A DNA stretch of 64,000 nucleotides from Rhodanobacter sp. 67-28. GTDB lineage: Bacteria; Pseudomonadota; Gammaproteobacteria; Xanthomonadales; Rhodanobacteraceae. Below, piece after piece: positions 44,093 to 54,110 of the stretch. The stretch covers positions 17,436-81,435 of the forward strand of contig MKTU01000035.1 of assembly GCA_001898415.1 (NCBI GenBank). Direction: 5' to 3'. Position 1 is the stretch's first letter. The number at the start of each line of letters is the position of its first letter. Both the position numbers and the translations under genes were made by a program. A model generated the notes under the pieces. That model did not search any database and had not been told where the DNA came from. It saw only the letters and a program-made list of their open reading frames with translations.

Positions 44093-46156
44093 ATGTCCCG
44101 TCGCTCCCTAGCGCTCCTTTCCGCCGGTTGTGTAGTAATCCTAGGCATCACTTGGATCGTCTATTCGCCAGGCCAATCTGGTACTTTTCTGTTCGACGAT
44201 TTCGTCAACCTCAATGCCTTGGGTGCTACCGGGCCAGTCAATACCTGGCCAACTTTCTGGCGTTACATCACATCCGGCACTGCCGACCCCACCGGTCGCC
44301 CCCTCACTCTTCTGACATTTCTGCTAGACGCGCACAACTGGCCAGCCGCTCCGTATTCATTCAAGCGCACCAACCTAATCCTGCATCTGATGAATGGTGT
44401 ATTGCTTACCCTGCTGCTCCGGCGACTGGGTCAGGCAGCATTCAAGGGTGCCGCCAAGCACCGCATCGATCTGGCCGCCATCGTCGGTGCTGGCATCTGG
44501 CTGCTGCATCCGTTGTTCATCTCCACTACGCTTTACATTGTGCAGCGCGAGGCGATGCTGCCTGCAACCTTCACCCTACTGGGCCTCATGGCGTGGCTAC
44601 ATGGCCGCATGGCCGTTGCACACGGCAATACTTGGCGCGGGTCCGTTTGGATTGCGGTCGGCTTGGGCGGCTGCACCGCACTCAGCGTACTGAGCAAGGC
44701 CAACGGCGTCCTGCTGCCCGCATTGGCCTTGGTCGTGGAGCATGTCCTATTGCGCACCACGTCATCGCAGGGACACTCCATCACGGCGGTGGAACAGCAT
44801 CGGCAACGCATCTACCGCCGCAGCATGTGGCTGTTCGGCTGGCTGCCCACGGCAATCGTGGGCGGGTACCTGCTGGAACAAGGCTGGAGCGGCCTCACTC
44901 TTGGCATTTCATCGGTGCGCCCATGGACGCTGGGCCAGCGCCTGTTGACCGAACCCCGCGTGCTGCTGGATTACCTGGATCTGTTGTGGCTGCCGCGACC
45001 GTTCACGCCGGGTCTGTTCAACGACCACATCCAGGCATCGACTTCCTGGTGGTCTCCGGCGACGACGCTACCGGCCATCCTCACCGTATTCGGTCTGATC
45101 ATCGGCGCATGGCTGGTGCGCCGGCGCTGGCCGGCGCTGGCAGTGGCCGTATTGTTCTATTTCGTGGGTCAGTCGCTGGAGTCCAGCACGGTGGCGCTCG
45201 AGCTATATTTCGAGCACCGCAACTACTTGCCCGCGATGCTGATGTTCTGGCCGCTGGCGTTGTGGTTGTGCGATGTACGTCTGCGCACACGGGCAACCGG
45301 GCACCCCGCTGCGGCGCCCACAGAATCGTGGCTCACCGCCAGCAAGGCCAAGCTTGCCTTGGCGGCGTTGATCCTGTGTGGATTGGCGCTGATGACCCAT
45401 GCCCGCGCGAGCCTGTGGGGCAACAGTCATGACCAGGCACTGCTGTGGGCGCAGCTGAATCCGCAGTCGCCGCGGGCGCAAGCCAATGCCGCCCAGGCCG
45501 AGATGGCTGCGGGCCAGCCCGAGCGTGCCGTACAGCGTCTGCTGCCTGCCTTGGCCAAGGCACCTGACCAGGTGCAACTGGCGATCAACCTGTTCAGCGC
45601 ACAGTGCATGCTGGGTCATGTGGATGATGCAACTCTTGGCGCCTCACGCCACGCGCTGCACATCACTCGCGACCCGGGCACTTTGCTGGTGAGCTGGTTC
45701 GACCGGGCGCTGGAACAAGTAGCGCAGCCGCCCTGTCCGCAATTGAGCTACGCCACACTGGACAGCCTGCTGCAGGCGGCACTGGCCAACCCCCATCTGG
45801 CCAGCAACCCTGGACGCCAGCAAGACATCCATTACCTCCTGGGGCACCTCGCCCTGCTGCAAGGGGACGCAAACGCCGCGCTGGCCGAGTTCAACCGGGC
45901 GCTGGACAGCCAGGTGCGCATTCCCGCGGCGCTGAAACAGGCTGCCCTGCTGGGAGCCCACGGCTTTCCGAAACAAGGCTTGGCCCATCTAGACCACTTC
46001 GCGGCAGAACCCGGGCAGCGTTACCGCCCCGGTTTTGGCATGCCTCGCATACACGCCTGGGTGCTGGAGCGCCAACACTACTGGCCGAATGAGCTGGCAC
46101 AACTGCGCGCTACACTGCGCGACGACGCCGCCCATCAGCCCCGTACTGCCGAATGA
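44093..46156 (+). CDS. GT-C-like membrane protein with TPR-like tail, candidate pilin glycan transferase (paralogue 1)
   Basis: 687 residues. About ten membrane helices to residue ~450, then soluble helical repeats (QANAAQAEMAAGQPERAVQR, YLLGHLALLQGDANAALAEF). The first periplasmic loop has GTFLFDDFVNLNAL, an acidic motif typical of GT-C enzymes, and a late loop has ALELYFEHRNYLPAMLMFW, strikingly similar to the E/H-R-x-Y-LP loop of TMTC-type O-mannosyltransferases. It starts 12 bp after the pilin terminator and overlaps its paralogue by ATGA. A role transferring glycan to pilin is inferred from fold and position only. Confidence 0.72.
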   Translation: MSRRSLALLSAGCVVILGITWIVYSPGQSGTFLFDDFVNLNALGATGPVNTWPTFWRYITSGTADPTGRPLTLLTFLLDAHNWPAAPYSFKRTNLILHLMNGVLLTLLLRRLGQAAFKGAAKHRIDLAAIVGAGIWLLHPLFISTTLYIVQREAMLPATFTLLGLMAWLHGRMAVAHGNTWRGSVWIAVGLGGCTALSVLSKANGVLLPALALVVEHVLLRTTSSQGHSITAVEQHRQRIYRRSMWLFGWLPTAIVGGYLLEQGWSGLTLGISSVRPWTLGQRLLTEPRVLLDYLDLLWLPRPFTPGLFNDHIQASTSWWSPATTLPAILTVFGLIIGAWLVRRRWPALAVAVLFYFVGQSLESSTVALELYFEHRNYLPAMLMFWPLALWLCDVRLRTRATGHPAAAPTESWLTASKAKLALAALILCGLALMTHARASLWGNSHDQALLWAQLNPQSPRAQANAAQAEMAAGQPERAVQRLLPALAKAPDQVQLAINLFSAQCMLGHVDDATLGASRHALHITRDPGTLLVSWFDRALEQVAQPPCPQLSYATLDSLLQAALANPHLASNPGRQQDIHYLLGHLALLQGDANAALAEFNRALDSQVRIPAALKQAALLGAHGFPKQGLAHLDHFAAEPGQRYRPGFGMPRIHAWVLERQHYWPNELAQLRATLRDDAAHQPRTAE

Positions 46157-48126
46157 ACCAGACTTCCGAGCGCTCGCCTACGCCATCAAAAAACCGCACT
46201 GGTTGGTGGCTGCTGCTGGCCGCGTTTATCGTGACGCTCGCGGTCTACTGGCCGGGCCTGTCCGGTGGTTTCCTGTTCGATGACTACCCCAACATCGTCG
46301 ACAACCCTGGGGTGCAACCGTCCAACGCCAGCTTCTCGTCGCTGGTGGGCGCCGCGCTTTCCTCGCCATCGAGCGAATTCAAGCGACCGTTGGCGTCGCT
46401 GAGTTTTGCTGCCAACTACCTGATCAGCGGCCTCGATCCGTACTGGATGAAGCTGACCAACCTGGTGATCCATCTGCTCAACGGCTTGTTGGTATTTCTG
46501 CTGTCACGAAGCCTGTTGCGCATCACGATGACGGGTGCGGGGAAACGCGCAGGCGTCATTGCCGCGCTGATAACCACCGGCTGGATGTTGTTGCCGATCA
46601 ACCTCACCGGCGTGCTCTATGTCGTGCAGCGCATGGAGAGCATGGCCAACCTGTTCGTGCTGCTCGGATTGCTTGGGTATGTCGCTGGGCGCAGGCAGAT
46701 GATGGGTGTGCGATCCGATGTGGATGGCACTTCCCCCCCACTTGGGGCGAGCTGGGCTTCAGGAATGCGTAGCTTCGTACTGTGCGTCGCCAGTCTCGTC
46801 GCTTGTACCGGCATGGGCGCCTTGGCCAAGGAAACGGCCGTGATGCTGCCGCTCTACGCGGTACTGATCGAATGGGTGGTATTTCGTTTCCGTCGCCCGA
46901 CCGGCCAGCAGGACAATCGCGTAACTGCCCTGTTCGTCGCAGTACTTCTGCTGCCGTTGCTCGCTGGCCTCGTGTGGCTATTGCCCCAAGTGTTCAACCC
47001 CGGCTACTGGTCCACGCGCGACTTCGGTCTTCGCACGCGCCTGCTCAGCGAAGCGCGCATCATCGTCGACTACATTCGCTGGACCCTGCTGCCGACCCCG
47101 GATGCGCTGTCGTTCTACCACGATGACTTCCGCATCTCGACCGGCCTGCTGACGCCATGGACGACACTGGGCAGCATCCTGTTTCTTGGCATGCTGGTCG
47201 CGGTCATGGTCTGGTTGCGTAGACGCCTGCCGTTGGCAACGCTCGGCATCGGCCTGTTTCTCGGTTGCCAGCTGCTCACAGGCACCATCCTGCCGCTGGA
47301 ATTGATCTACGAGCACCGCAATTACTTCGCCAGCTTCGGCCTGATGCTGGCCATCGTGCCGCTGCTGGCCGTGCCTTCAACCGCGACGATGGCCCTGCCG
47401 CGGTACGCCCTGCTGGCCTGCGCCATGGTGTGCTGGATCGCCCTGACCGCATTCACGGCTTACGCCTGGGGCAACCCTTTGCGCCTGGCCGAGGATCTGG
47501 CGTCTCGCGCACCGCTGTCGCCACGCGCGCAATACGAACTGGGCCGTACTTACATCATCTATTCGCACTACGATCCGGTCTCACCGTTCACCAAGTTGGC
47601 CTATCCACCTCTGGAGAAAGCCGCCGCCCTGCCCGAAGCCTCCATCCTTGCCGAGCAAGCGCTGGTCTTCATGAACTCGCGCATGCGCCTGCCGATCAAG
47701 GATGCCTGGTGGGACAGCCTGATTGCCAAACTCAAGGCCCGTCGCCCGGGCGTGCAGGATGAAAGCTCGCTAGGCGCACTTACCCAATGCGCGCGCGAAG
47801 GTCGCTGCGACCTGTCCAAGCAGCGCATGATCGACGCCTACCTCGCCGCATTGTCGCACCCGAACCCGAGCGCCCGGCTGCTGTCGATGTACGGAGACTA
47901 CGCATGGAACGTGCTCGGCGACAAAGAGCTCGGGCTACGCATGAACAGCGAAGCAGTGGCGACCAGTCCACACGAGCCTGCATATCGCATTACGGAAATA
48001 CGCATGCTCGCCGCGTTAGGTCGAACCGACGAGGCCCAGCAGCAATACCGCCAGTTGCAGGGGATGAACATCGGCGGAAGTCTGGACGAATCGATACGAA
48101 GCCTGCGTTCGCTAATCGACCGCTGA
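46153..48126 (+). CDS. GT-C-like membrane protein with TPR-like tail (paralogue 2)
   Basis: 657 residues. It has the same plan as its upstream neighbour: GGFLFDDYPNIVDNPGVQ in the first loop, YVVQRMESMANLFVLLGLLGY, and LPLELIYEHRNYFASFGLML, then a soluble tail with TPR-like helices (LAALGRTDEAQQQYRQLQ). The pair shares motif order but diverges elsewhere, so they probably differ in donor or acceptor. Coupled to the previous gene by a 4-bp overlap. Confidence 0.72.
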   Translation: MNQTSERSPTPSKNRTGWWLLLAAFIVTLAVYWPGLSGGFLFDDYPNIVDNPGVQPSNASFSSLVGAALSSPSSEFKRPLASLSFAANYLISGLDPYWMKLTNLVIHLLNGLLVFLLSRSLLRITMTGAGKRAGVIAALITTGWMLLPINLTGVLYVVQRMESMANLFVLLGLLGYVAGRRQMMGVRSDVDGTSPPLGASWASGMRSFVLCVASLVACTGMGALAKETAVMLPLYAVLIEWVVFRFRRPTGQQDNRVTALFVAVLLLPLLAGLVWLLPQVFNPGYWSTRDFGLRTRLLSEARIIVDYIRWTLLPTPDALSFYHDDFRISTGLLTPWTTLGSILFLGMLVAVMVWLRRRLPLATLGIGLFLGCQLLTGTILPLELIYEHRNYFASFGLMLAIVPLLAVPSTATMALPRYALLACAMVCWIALTAFTAYAWGNPLRLAEDLASRAPLSPRAQYELGRTYIIYSHYDPVSPFTKLAYPPLEKAAALPEASILAEQALVFMNSRMRLPIKDAWWDSLIAKLKARRPGVQDESSLGALTQCAREGRCDLSKQRMIDAYLAALSHPNPSARLLSMYGDYAWNVLGDKELGLRMNSEAVATSPHEPAYRITEIRMLAALGRTDEAQQQYRQLQGMNIGGSLDESIRSLRSLIDR

Positions 48127-48183
48127 GTGTCGGTGCATGCGCCCCTACGCTCCCTTTCCACCGGAAAAGACTCATACGCAGAA

Positions 48184-49905
48184 ATGCTTTCTGACCTGAA
48201 GAAAATCTGGCCTCTGTTCACACCATCCGAAAGGCGAACAGCGACCTTCATGTTGGTCCTTGTCGTGTTGATGGCCGTGGTGGAGACAGCAGGCGTTCTT
48301 TCTATCATGCCGTTCCTGTCGGTGCTGGGTCGCCCAGCCATCATTCACGAGAACCCCTTACTACAGGCCGTCTATTTGCGGCTTGAATTCGATGACGTGC
48401 GCCGATTCATTATTGCATTGGGCCTGACCTCCATCACGGCAGTCATCATTTCGTCAGCCTTCAAAACCATCACCCTGCATGTTTTGAACCGCTTTGTTCA
48501 TCTGGAGCGACACTCGATTAGCTCTCGGCTCTTGTCGCTCTATCTTCAGCAACCCTATGAATTCTTTCTGTCCAACAACTCGTCGATCCTTGGCAAGAAC
48601 GTGCTTTCCGAGGTCGATCAATTGGTGTTCGACCTGATCCAGCCGATCTCGCAACTGCTGGCGCAGGGGATGGTCGTGTTGGCGATGTCGCTGCTGATCT
48701 TCTGTTACGACCCGCGGACGGCAGCCTACATCGTTCTGGCGCTCGGAGTGCTGTACGGAACCATCTACCGGGTGGTTCGCAGGCGCCTGGTCCGCATTGG
48801 CCGCGAGCGGCAAATCGCCGACGGGCAGCGCTACCAAGCCTGCAACGAGGCGCTGAGTTGCATCAAGGAGGTGAAGGTCACTCATTCGGCCAGCGCCTAC
48901 CTGCGAAAGTTTGAACAAGCTTCGCGCATGTTCTCGCGCCACCTAGCCGCGAACGAGACGCTGAGCCAGTCGCCGCTATACATCGTCGAAGCAACGGGAT
49001 ACACCGGGCTGATCGTCATCGCGTTGGTGCTTCTGCTTAAAACCAACGACGTGGCCCATGTGCTCCCGGCGCTCGGTCTCTATGGCTTCGCCGCATATAG
49101 AATGCTGCCCGCAGCTCAGATCATGTATCGGGGCTTCGCCAAGTTGAAGCTCTCCACGGCGGCGCTGGATGCTATCTCCCGTGACCTGTCGCTACCCGGG
49201 GAGCGGACCACACAGGCACAGGACACCATGGTCCCGCGCGAGGAAATTCGCTTGGAGCGTATTCGTTACGCCTACCCCTCGACGCCCGACGCGCCGGTCT
49301 TCGACGACTTCAGCGTGATCATCCCCGTCAATAGCAGTCTGGGCATCGCAGGCAAGAGCGGCGCCGGCAAGAGCACGCTAATGGATATCCTGCTCGGCCT
49401 GCTGCACCCACAAGAAGGGACGCTGACCGTCGACGGCGTGCCCATCACGGCCGACAACATGGCCGCATGGCAGCGCGCGATCGGCTACGTGCCGCAACAC
49501 ATCTATCTTGCCGACGCGAGCGTGGCCGAGAACATTGCATTCGGCGTGCCACCGCAGGACATCAACATGCACGCCGTGGAACGCGCCGCCTACGCCGCGC
49601 AGATCCACGACTTCGTAGCCGCAGAGCTGCCCTCTGGCTACGACACCCCTCTCGGGGAACGCGGCATTCGGCTGTCCGGCGGGCAGCGCCAGCGCGTGGG
49701 CATTGCGCGCGCGCTCTACAAGGATCCGCCAGTCTTGCTCTTTGACGAGGCGACTAGTGCCCTAGACGCGCAAACCGAAGCGGAACTGAATGATGCCATA
49801 CGGCGCCTTTCGGGCAGCAAGACCATCATTGTCATCTCACACAAGGAAACCTCACTGAGTGGCTGCCATCGCATTCTTGCGATAGGCAAAGATCGCAGCA
49901 GTTAG
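48184..49905 (+). CDS. ABC transporter, MsbA/PglK-like lipid-linked glycan flippase candidate
   Basis: About 573 residues (a GTG directly after the previous stop would add 19). Six membrane helices in ~1-320, then a nucleotide-binding domain: Walker A GKSGAGKSTLMDILLG, Q-loop YVPQHIYLADASVAENIAFG, signature LSGGQRQRVGIARAL and Walker B PVLLFDEATSALD. Half-transporters of this type act as dimers; PglK flips lipid-linked oligosaccharide for protein glycosylation. The neighbourhood of glycosyltransferases and GT-C proteins favours this over a lipid A or drug role. Confidence 0.88.
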   Translation: MLSDLKKIWPLFTPSERRTATFMLVLVVLMAVVETAGVLSIMPFLSVLGRPAIIHENPLLQAVYLRLEFDDVRRFIIALGLTSITAVIISSAFKTITLHVLNRFVHLERHSISSRLLSLYLQQPYEFFLSNNSSILGKNVLSEVDQLVFDLIQPISQLLAQGMVVLAMSLLIFCYDPRTAAYIVLALGVLYGTIYRVVRRRLVRIGRERQIADGQRYQACNEALSCIKEVKVTHSASAYLRKFEQASRMFSRHLAANETLSQSPLYIVEATGYTGLIVIALVLLLKTNDVAHVLPALGLYGFAAYRMLPAAQIMYRGFAKLKLSTAALDAISRDLSLPGERTTQAQDTMVPREEIRLERIRYAYPSTPDAPVFDDFSVIIPVNSSLGIAGKSGAGKSTLMDILLGLLHPQEGTLTVDGVPITADNMAAWQRAIGYVPQHIYLADASVAENIAFGVPPQDINMHAVERAAYAAQIHDFVAAELPSGYDTPLGERGIRLSGGQRQRVGIARALYKDPPVLLFDEATSALDAQTEAELNDAIRRLSGSKTIIVISHKETSLSGCHRILAIGKDRSS

Positions 49906-49913
49906 GCGCGACG

Positions 49914-50678
49914 ATGAGCGCAGCAAACGTAGCACCGCACAGGAAACCCATGGCACATGCGATCCACGAGTTTCGTCCATACCAAATGCTAAGAACCCTC
50001 TACCGCAACGCCCGGACAACGGCGATACGTCTGAAGCGATCTATCCTTGGGACGGACAAGAAGATCATTGCCGACTACTTTGCAAGTCACGATGTCCGCG
50101 GACTGCACATCGGCTGCGGCCAACACCTGATCGAAGGCTTCATCAATGCGGACCTATCGTCTTCCTCGAAAGACGTACTCAATTTCGACGCGACGAAGCT
50201 CTTTCCATTCGGCGACGAGTCGTTCGACTTCATCTTCAGCGAGCACATGATCGAACACATTCCCTACGCCGATGGGTTACACATGCTGCGCGAATGCTGT
50301 CGGGTGTTGAAGAAAGGCGGAAAAATAAGGGTATCGACGCCAGATCTGGAGCGTGTGACGGCACTTGGCAGGGCCGATAGAACCGAGCTACAGAACGACT
50401 ATATTGCCTGGTCCATTGGCAAATTTTCGAGCCTTTCGCCTGACAACGACCCCGCCTTCGTCATAAATAATTTCTTCCGAGACTGGGGACACCAGTTCAT
50501 CTATGCTGAGCAGACTCTGGCCGCGTCGCTGGAGCGATGCGGATTCGCGGAAGTCACAAAATATCCTATCAACCACAGCGGCACTCCCGCGCTCCGCGAC
50601 TTGGAAAACCAAGCAAGGATGCCGGAGGGCTTTCTCGCTCTCGAGACGTTAACTTTGGAAGCCACGAAGCACGCCTAG
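49914..50678 (+). CDS. SAM-dependent methyltransferase (class I)
   Basis: 254 residues. Motif I is GLHIGCGQHLIEGFINADLS, then SFDFIFSEHMIEHIPYADG and the helical MLRECCRVLKKGGKIRVSTP, the UbiE/Methyltransf_11 pattern with sugar- or glycan-modifying relatives. It begins eight bases after the ABC transporter stop and is lower in GC than the core genes. It probably methylates a sugar of the locus glycan; the substrate is unknown. Confidence 0.85.
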   Translation: MSAANVAPHRKPMAHAIHEFRPYQMLRTLYRNARTTAIRLKRSILGTDKKIIADYFASHDVRGLHIGCGQHLIEGFINADLSSSSKDVLNFDATKLFPFGDESFDFIFSEHMIEHIPYADGLHMLRECCRVLKKGGKIRVSTPDLERVTALGRADRTELQNDYIAWSIGKFSSLSPDNDPAFVINNFFRDWGHQFIYAEQTLAASLERCGFAEVTKYPINHSGTPALRDLENQARMPEGFLALETLTLEATKHA

Positions 50679-50728
50679 CGATACTCGCTCACGACGCCAC
50701 TCTGATACTTCGCCAACCTGCCATTCCG

Positions 50729-51892
50729 ATGCCTACGCTTTCATCCCACCGACGCCGCATCTTGCTCATCCTACCGGATGCTGCGCTAGGTGGTGGCCAC
50801 TCGATGAATCTGCGACTAGCGGACCAACTAACTCGAAGTGGCTGGACTATCGACGTCGCCTTCCTGTTCGATCGCCACGGCTACCTCGGATACCGCAACG
50901 ATTTTAGGCAACTGCGCTTCATCCACATGCGTGCCGATGGCCGCCTGAAACGGATGTTCTTGCCAATGCGCCTAACCTGTTTGGCACGCAAATACCACTT
51001 GGTGCTGGCGGGATTAGACCTGGCGGCGACCAATTACGGCTACGCGGCCGCCAGAATGGCCGGGAGACCCTTTGTCTCGTGGGTGCACATCGCATTCGAC
51101 GAGCATTCACGTTCCGTTTCGCGCGTCAGCAGAGCGCTCAGCTTATGGGTGTACAGGCATGTGTCTCCCATCGTGTTCCCCTCTCGGGGTGCGCGGGACT
51201 CGCTGGAGAGCGCCCTCGGTGGAAAGCCTGCATCATCAGAGTGGCACGTCATAGAGAACTTCCACGACACCAGTCAACCGGACGACGCTGTCATTTCGCC
51301 GCCGCCCGCGAATGTCTTCTCCCGTCCCGTCGTACTCTCCATTGGCCGGCTTTCGGAGCAAAAGGCGTACGACCGACTCATCCGGACACATGCCTCTCTG
51401 CGCCGCAAAGGCGTCGAACACCATCTGGCTATCTTGGGCGAAGGACCGGAGCGCGACCGCCTCGAAACGCTCGCGGCGCAACTCGGCGTGGCGGATACCA
51501 CGTTCCTGCCGGGTCACGTGCACCACCCGAGAACCTGGCTCCACTCAGCGACGGTATTCGCGCTCTGCTCACTTTACGAAGGCCTACCACTTGTGTTGAT
51601 CGAGGCGTTGCAAGCCGGCCTCCCTGTCGCCTCGATGGACTGCCCTGCCGGCCCCCGCGAGATTCTCGATGGCGGCAAAGTAGGCATCCTCGTTCCGGCC
51701 GGCGACGAAGCCGCGTTGGAAAGTGCGATAGCACGCCTGCTTGCGGACCCGGCACTACGCGCCACCTACGCAGCACGTGGAAAGGAGAAGGCCAAGGCCT
51801 ACGCACCGGAAACTATCGTTCCCAGATGGGAGGCGCTGCTCGCCCACCTGACCGAACCCGTCCACGCTTCTAAGGCTGCAGTTTCTCGATGA
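50729..51892 (+). CDS. Glycosyltransferase family 4
   Basis: 387 residues with a GT-B fold. The N-terminal domain has LLILPDAALGGGHSMNLRLA. The C-terminal domain starts PVVLSIGRLSEQKAYDRLI and includes AILGEGPERDRLE, FLPGHVHHPRTWL and the EX7E-type nucleotide site CSLYEGLPLVLIEALQAGLP. It transfers a sugar from an NDP-sugar onto the growing glycan. Its TGA overlaps the next ATG. Confidence 0.9.
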   Translation: MPTLSSHRRRILLILPDAALGGGHSMNLRLADQLTRSGWTIDVAFLFDRHGYLGYRNDFRQLRFIHMRADGRLKRMFLPMRLTCLARKYHLVLAGLDLAATNYGYAAARMAGRPFVSWVHIAFDEHSRSVSRVSRALSLWVYRHVSPIVFPSRGARDSLESALGGKPASSEWHVIENFHDTSQPDDAVISPPPANVFSRPVVLSIGRLSEQKAYDRLIRTHASLRRKGVEHHLAILGEGPERDRLETLAAQLGVADTTFLPGHVHHPRTWLHSATVFALCSLYEGLPLVLIEALQAGLPVASMDCPAGPREILDGGKVGILVPAGDEAALESAIARLLADPALRATYAARGKEKAKAYAPETIVPRWEALLAHLTEPVHASKAAVSR

Positions 51893-52917
51893 ACGTGTCC
51901 CTATCCGTCGTCGTTCCCGTCTACAACGCATCCCGCTGGTTGCAGGTGTCGCTGGACAGCCTTGTCGGGCAACGCTTCGGCGAATCAGTCGAAATCATCA
52001 TAGTGGACGACGGCTCGACCGACCAAAGCATCAACATCATCGAAAAAGCCAAAAAACGCCATAGCGCGCTAAAGCTTCTACGCAACGAGCGGAACCTCGG
52101 CATCGTAGCCAGCCTGAATCGTGCGCTCGACGCGGCCGAAGGCCGCTTCATCGCGCGCATGGACGCCGACGACATCTGTATGCCGACGCGCTTTTACCGG
52201 CAGCTCCGCTTCATCCGGGAAAGCGGCGTGGATTTATGCGGCAGTTGGTTCGTGGAATTTGGCAACGGCATTCCTCGTGCTGTTCGGTGGCCCCATTCGG
52301 AAGCCGGCCTGCGCACGTCAATGCTGTTCCAGAACTCGATCTGCCATCCTGCAGTGATGGCACGGCGCGATGTGTTCGACCGTTATCGCTACAGAGAGGC
52401 CTACCGGCTGGCCGAAGACTACGACTTGTTTACCCGCGCGATGGCCGACTTCCGGATCGCCAACGTGCCAGAAGTACTGCTCCGATACCGGCGCCACCCG
52501 AATCAGGCAACCCAAGCACAGCGCGCTCCCATGGAGTCCGTGACGCAGCGTATCCGTTTGGATACGTTGGCGGCAGAAGGCATCAACGCGACGGGGGAAG
52601 AGCAGCGTCTGCATAACCTGATCCGGGCGCCACACTCGATCACCTGCGTCGACGACTTGCTAGGTATCGAGGCCTGGCTGATCAAGCTGGCCGCTCTCCA
52701 CGAAACGCCCGAAGCCAAGCATGTAATATCTTCACAATGGATTCGAGCTTGCATCCGCGCAGCCCCGCTCGGGTCGCGCATGCTAAGGATCTACCGCACC
52801 TCCGCTTTACGCGGTGGCATGCGCACCTTGATGGACCTCTCCGCATTGGCCGCTATGAAGCTGGATTACCGCTCCAAGCCGTTTGCAGTGTTACGCCGCC
52901 TCGGCCTGAGCGCTTGA
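51889..52917 (+). CDS. Glycosyltransferase family 2
   Basis: 342 residues with a GT-A fold: SVVVPVYNASRWLQVSLDSL, IIIVDDGSTDQSINII, DXD-like RFIARMDADDICMP, and the acceptor-side AYRLAEDYDLFTRAMA with the base-like ED. Probably adds one sugar residue to the lipid-linked glycan. It overlaps the preceding GT4 gene by four bases; the mutase gene follows after 23 bp. Confidence 0.92.
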   Translation: MNVSLSVVVPVYNASRWLQVSLDSLVGQRFGESVEIIIVDDGSTDQSINIIEKAKKRHSALKLLRNERNLGIVASLNRALDAAEGRFIARMDADDICMPTRFYRQLRFIRESGVDLCGSWFVEFGNGIPRAVRWPHSEAGLRTSMLFQNSICHPAVMARRDVFDRYRYREAYRLAEDYDLFTRAMADFRIANVPEVLLRYRRHPNQATQAQRAPMESVTQRIRLDTLAAEGINATGEEQRLHNLIRAPHSITCVDDLLGIEAWLIKLAALHETPEAKHVISSQWIRACIRAAPLGSRMLRIYRTSALRGGMRTLMDLSALAAMKLDYRSKPFAVLRRLGLSA

Positions 52918-52940
52918 ATCCATTGCCGGCTCCGATATCT

Positions 52941-54053
52941 ATGAGTCAGCAGGCAACTCTCGTGATCGGCGCCGGCTACGCCGGCAGCGTGATGGCGCGC
53001 GAACTCGCCGATGCCGGCCACCGTGTGCACGTCATCGACAAACGTCTGCACATTGCCGGCAATGCCTACGACGAGCTGGACGAGCACGGCGTGTTGGTGC
53101 ATCGCTACGGGCCGCATATCTTTCACACCAATGGCGAGCGCATCTTCGAGTACTTGTCGCGCTTCACCCAGTGGCGGCCTTACGAGCACCGCGTGCGCGG
53201 GGTGATCAATGGCATGGCGTACCCGTTCCCGATCAACTGCGACACGTTGAACCGGCTGTACGGGCTCGATCTGGACGAAGCAGGGGCGGCGACGTTTTTC
53301 GAGCGGGTGCGCGAGCCGCGCGAGCCGGTGCTGACCAGCGAGGACGTAGTGCTGAACTCGGTGGGGCGCGACCTGTACGAGAAGTTTTTTCTCAACTACA
53401 CGCGCAAGCAGTGGGGGCTTGATCCGTCGCAGCTGAAAGCCGGCGTGGCGGCGCGCATCCCGGTCCGCACGAATACTGATGACCGCTACTTCACCGACAC
53501 CTTTCAGGCGATGCCGTTGCACGGCTACACGAAGATGTTCGAGGCAATGCTGAATCACCCGAACATTTCGGTGGAGCTGGGCGTGGATTTCGCCGAGGTG
53601 CGCCAGCGCGGCGGCGCCTACGGCCACCTGGTCTACACCGGACCTATCGACGCGTATTTCGATTTCCGCTTTGGCCACCTGCCCTACCGTTCGCTGCGCT
53701 TCGAGCACGAACACCTGGCCGGCGTGGCGCAGTATCAGGAGACCGGCACCATCAACTACCCGAACGATCACGCGTACACCCGCATCACCGAGTTCAAGCA
53801 CCTGACCGGTCAGCAGCATCCCGGCACTTCGATCGTGCGGGAGTACCCCCAGGCCGAGGGCGACCCGTACTACCCCGTGCCACGCGCGGAGAACGAGGCG
53901 TTGTTCAAGCGCTACGAGGCACTGGCCAAGGAGGAAAAGGGAGTCACTTTCGTCGGCAGGCTGGCGCAGTACCGCTACTACAACATGGACCAGGTGGTGG
54001 GAGCTGCATTAGTGGCGGCCAAGCGCTTCCTGGGCAAGGACGACGATGTTTGA
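52941..54053 (+). CDS. glf: UDP-galactopyranose mutase
   Basis: 370 residues. FAD-binding LVIGAGYAGSVMARELADAG, RLHIAGNAYDELDEHG, RYGPHIFHTN with the flavin-adjacent His, FFLNYTRKQWGLDP and the C-terminal EYPQAEGDPYYPVP are all mutase signatures. It converts UDP-Galp to UDP-Galf, so the glycan made here probably contains galactofuranose. The 3' end is partly duplicated as a remnant about 4.9 kb downstream. Confidence 0.96.
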   Translation: MSQQATLVIGAGYAGSVMARELADAGHRVHVIDKRLHIAGNAYDELDEHGVLVHRYGPHIFHTNGERIFEYLSRFTQWRPYEHRVRGVINGMAYPFPINCDTLNRLYGLDLDEAGAATFFERVREPREPVLTSEDVVLNSVGRDLYEKFFLNYTRKQWGLDPSQLKAGVAARIPVRTNTDDRYFTDTFQAMPLHGYTKMFEAMLNHPNISVELGVDFAEVRQRGGAYGHLVYTGPIDAYFDFRFGHLPYRSLRFEHEHLAGVAQYQETGTINYPNDHAYTRITEFKHLTGQQHPGTSIVREYPQAEGDPYYPVPRAENEALFKRYEALAKEEKGVTFVGRLAQYRYYNMDQVVGAALVAAKRFLGKDDDV

Positions 54054-54110
54054 ACAGTACTGATTTCCGTACTAACCTTGTTTCAAGCCCACTCAACCTT
54101 CTGCGTTGCC

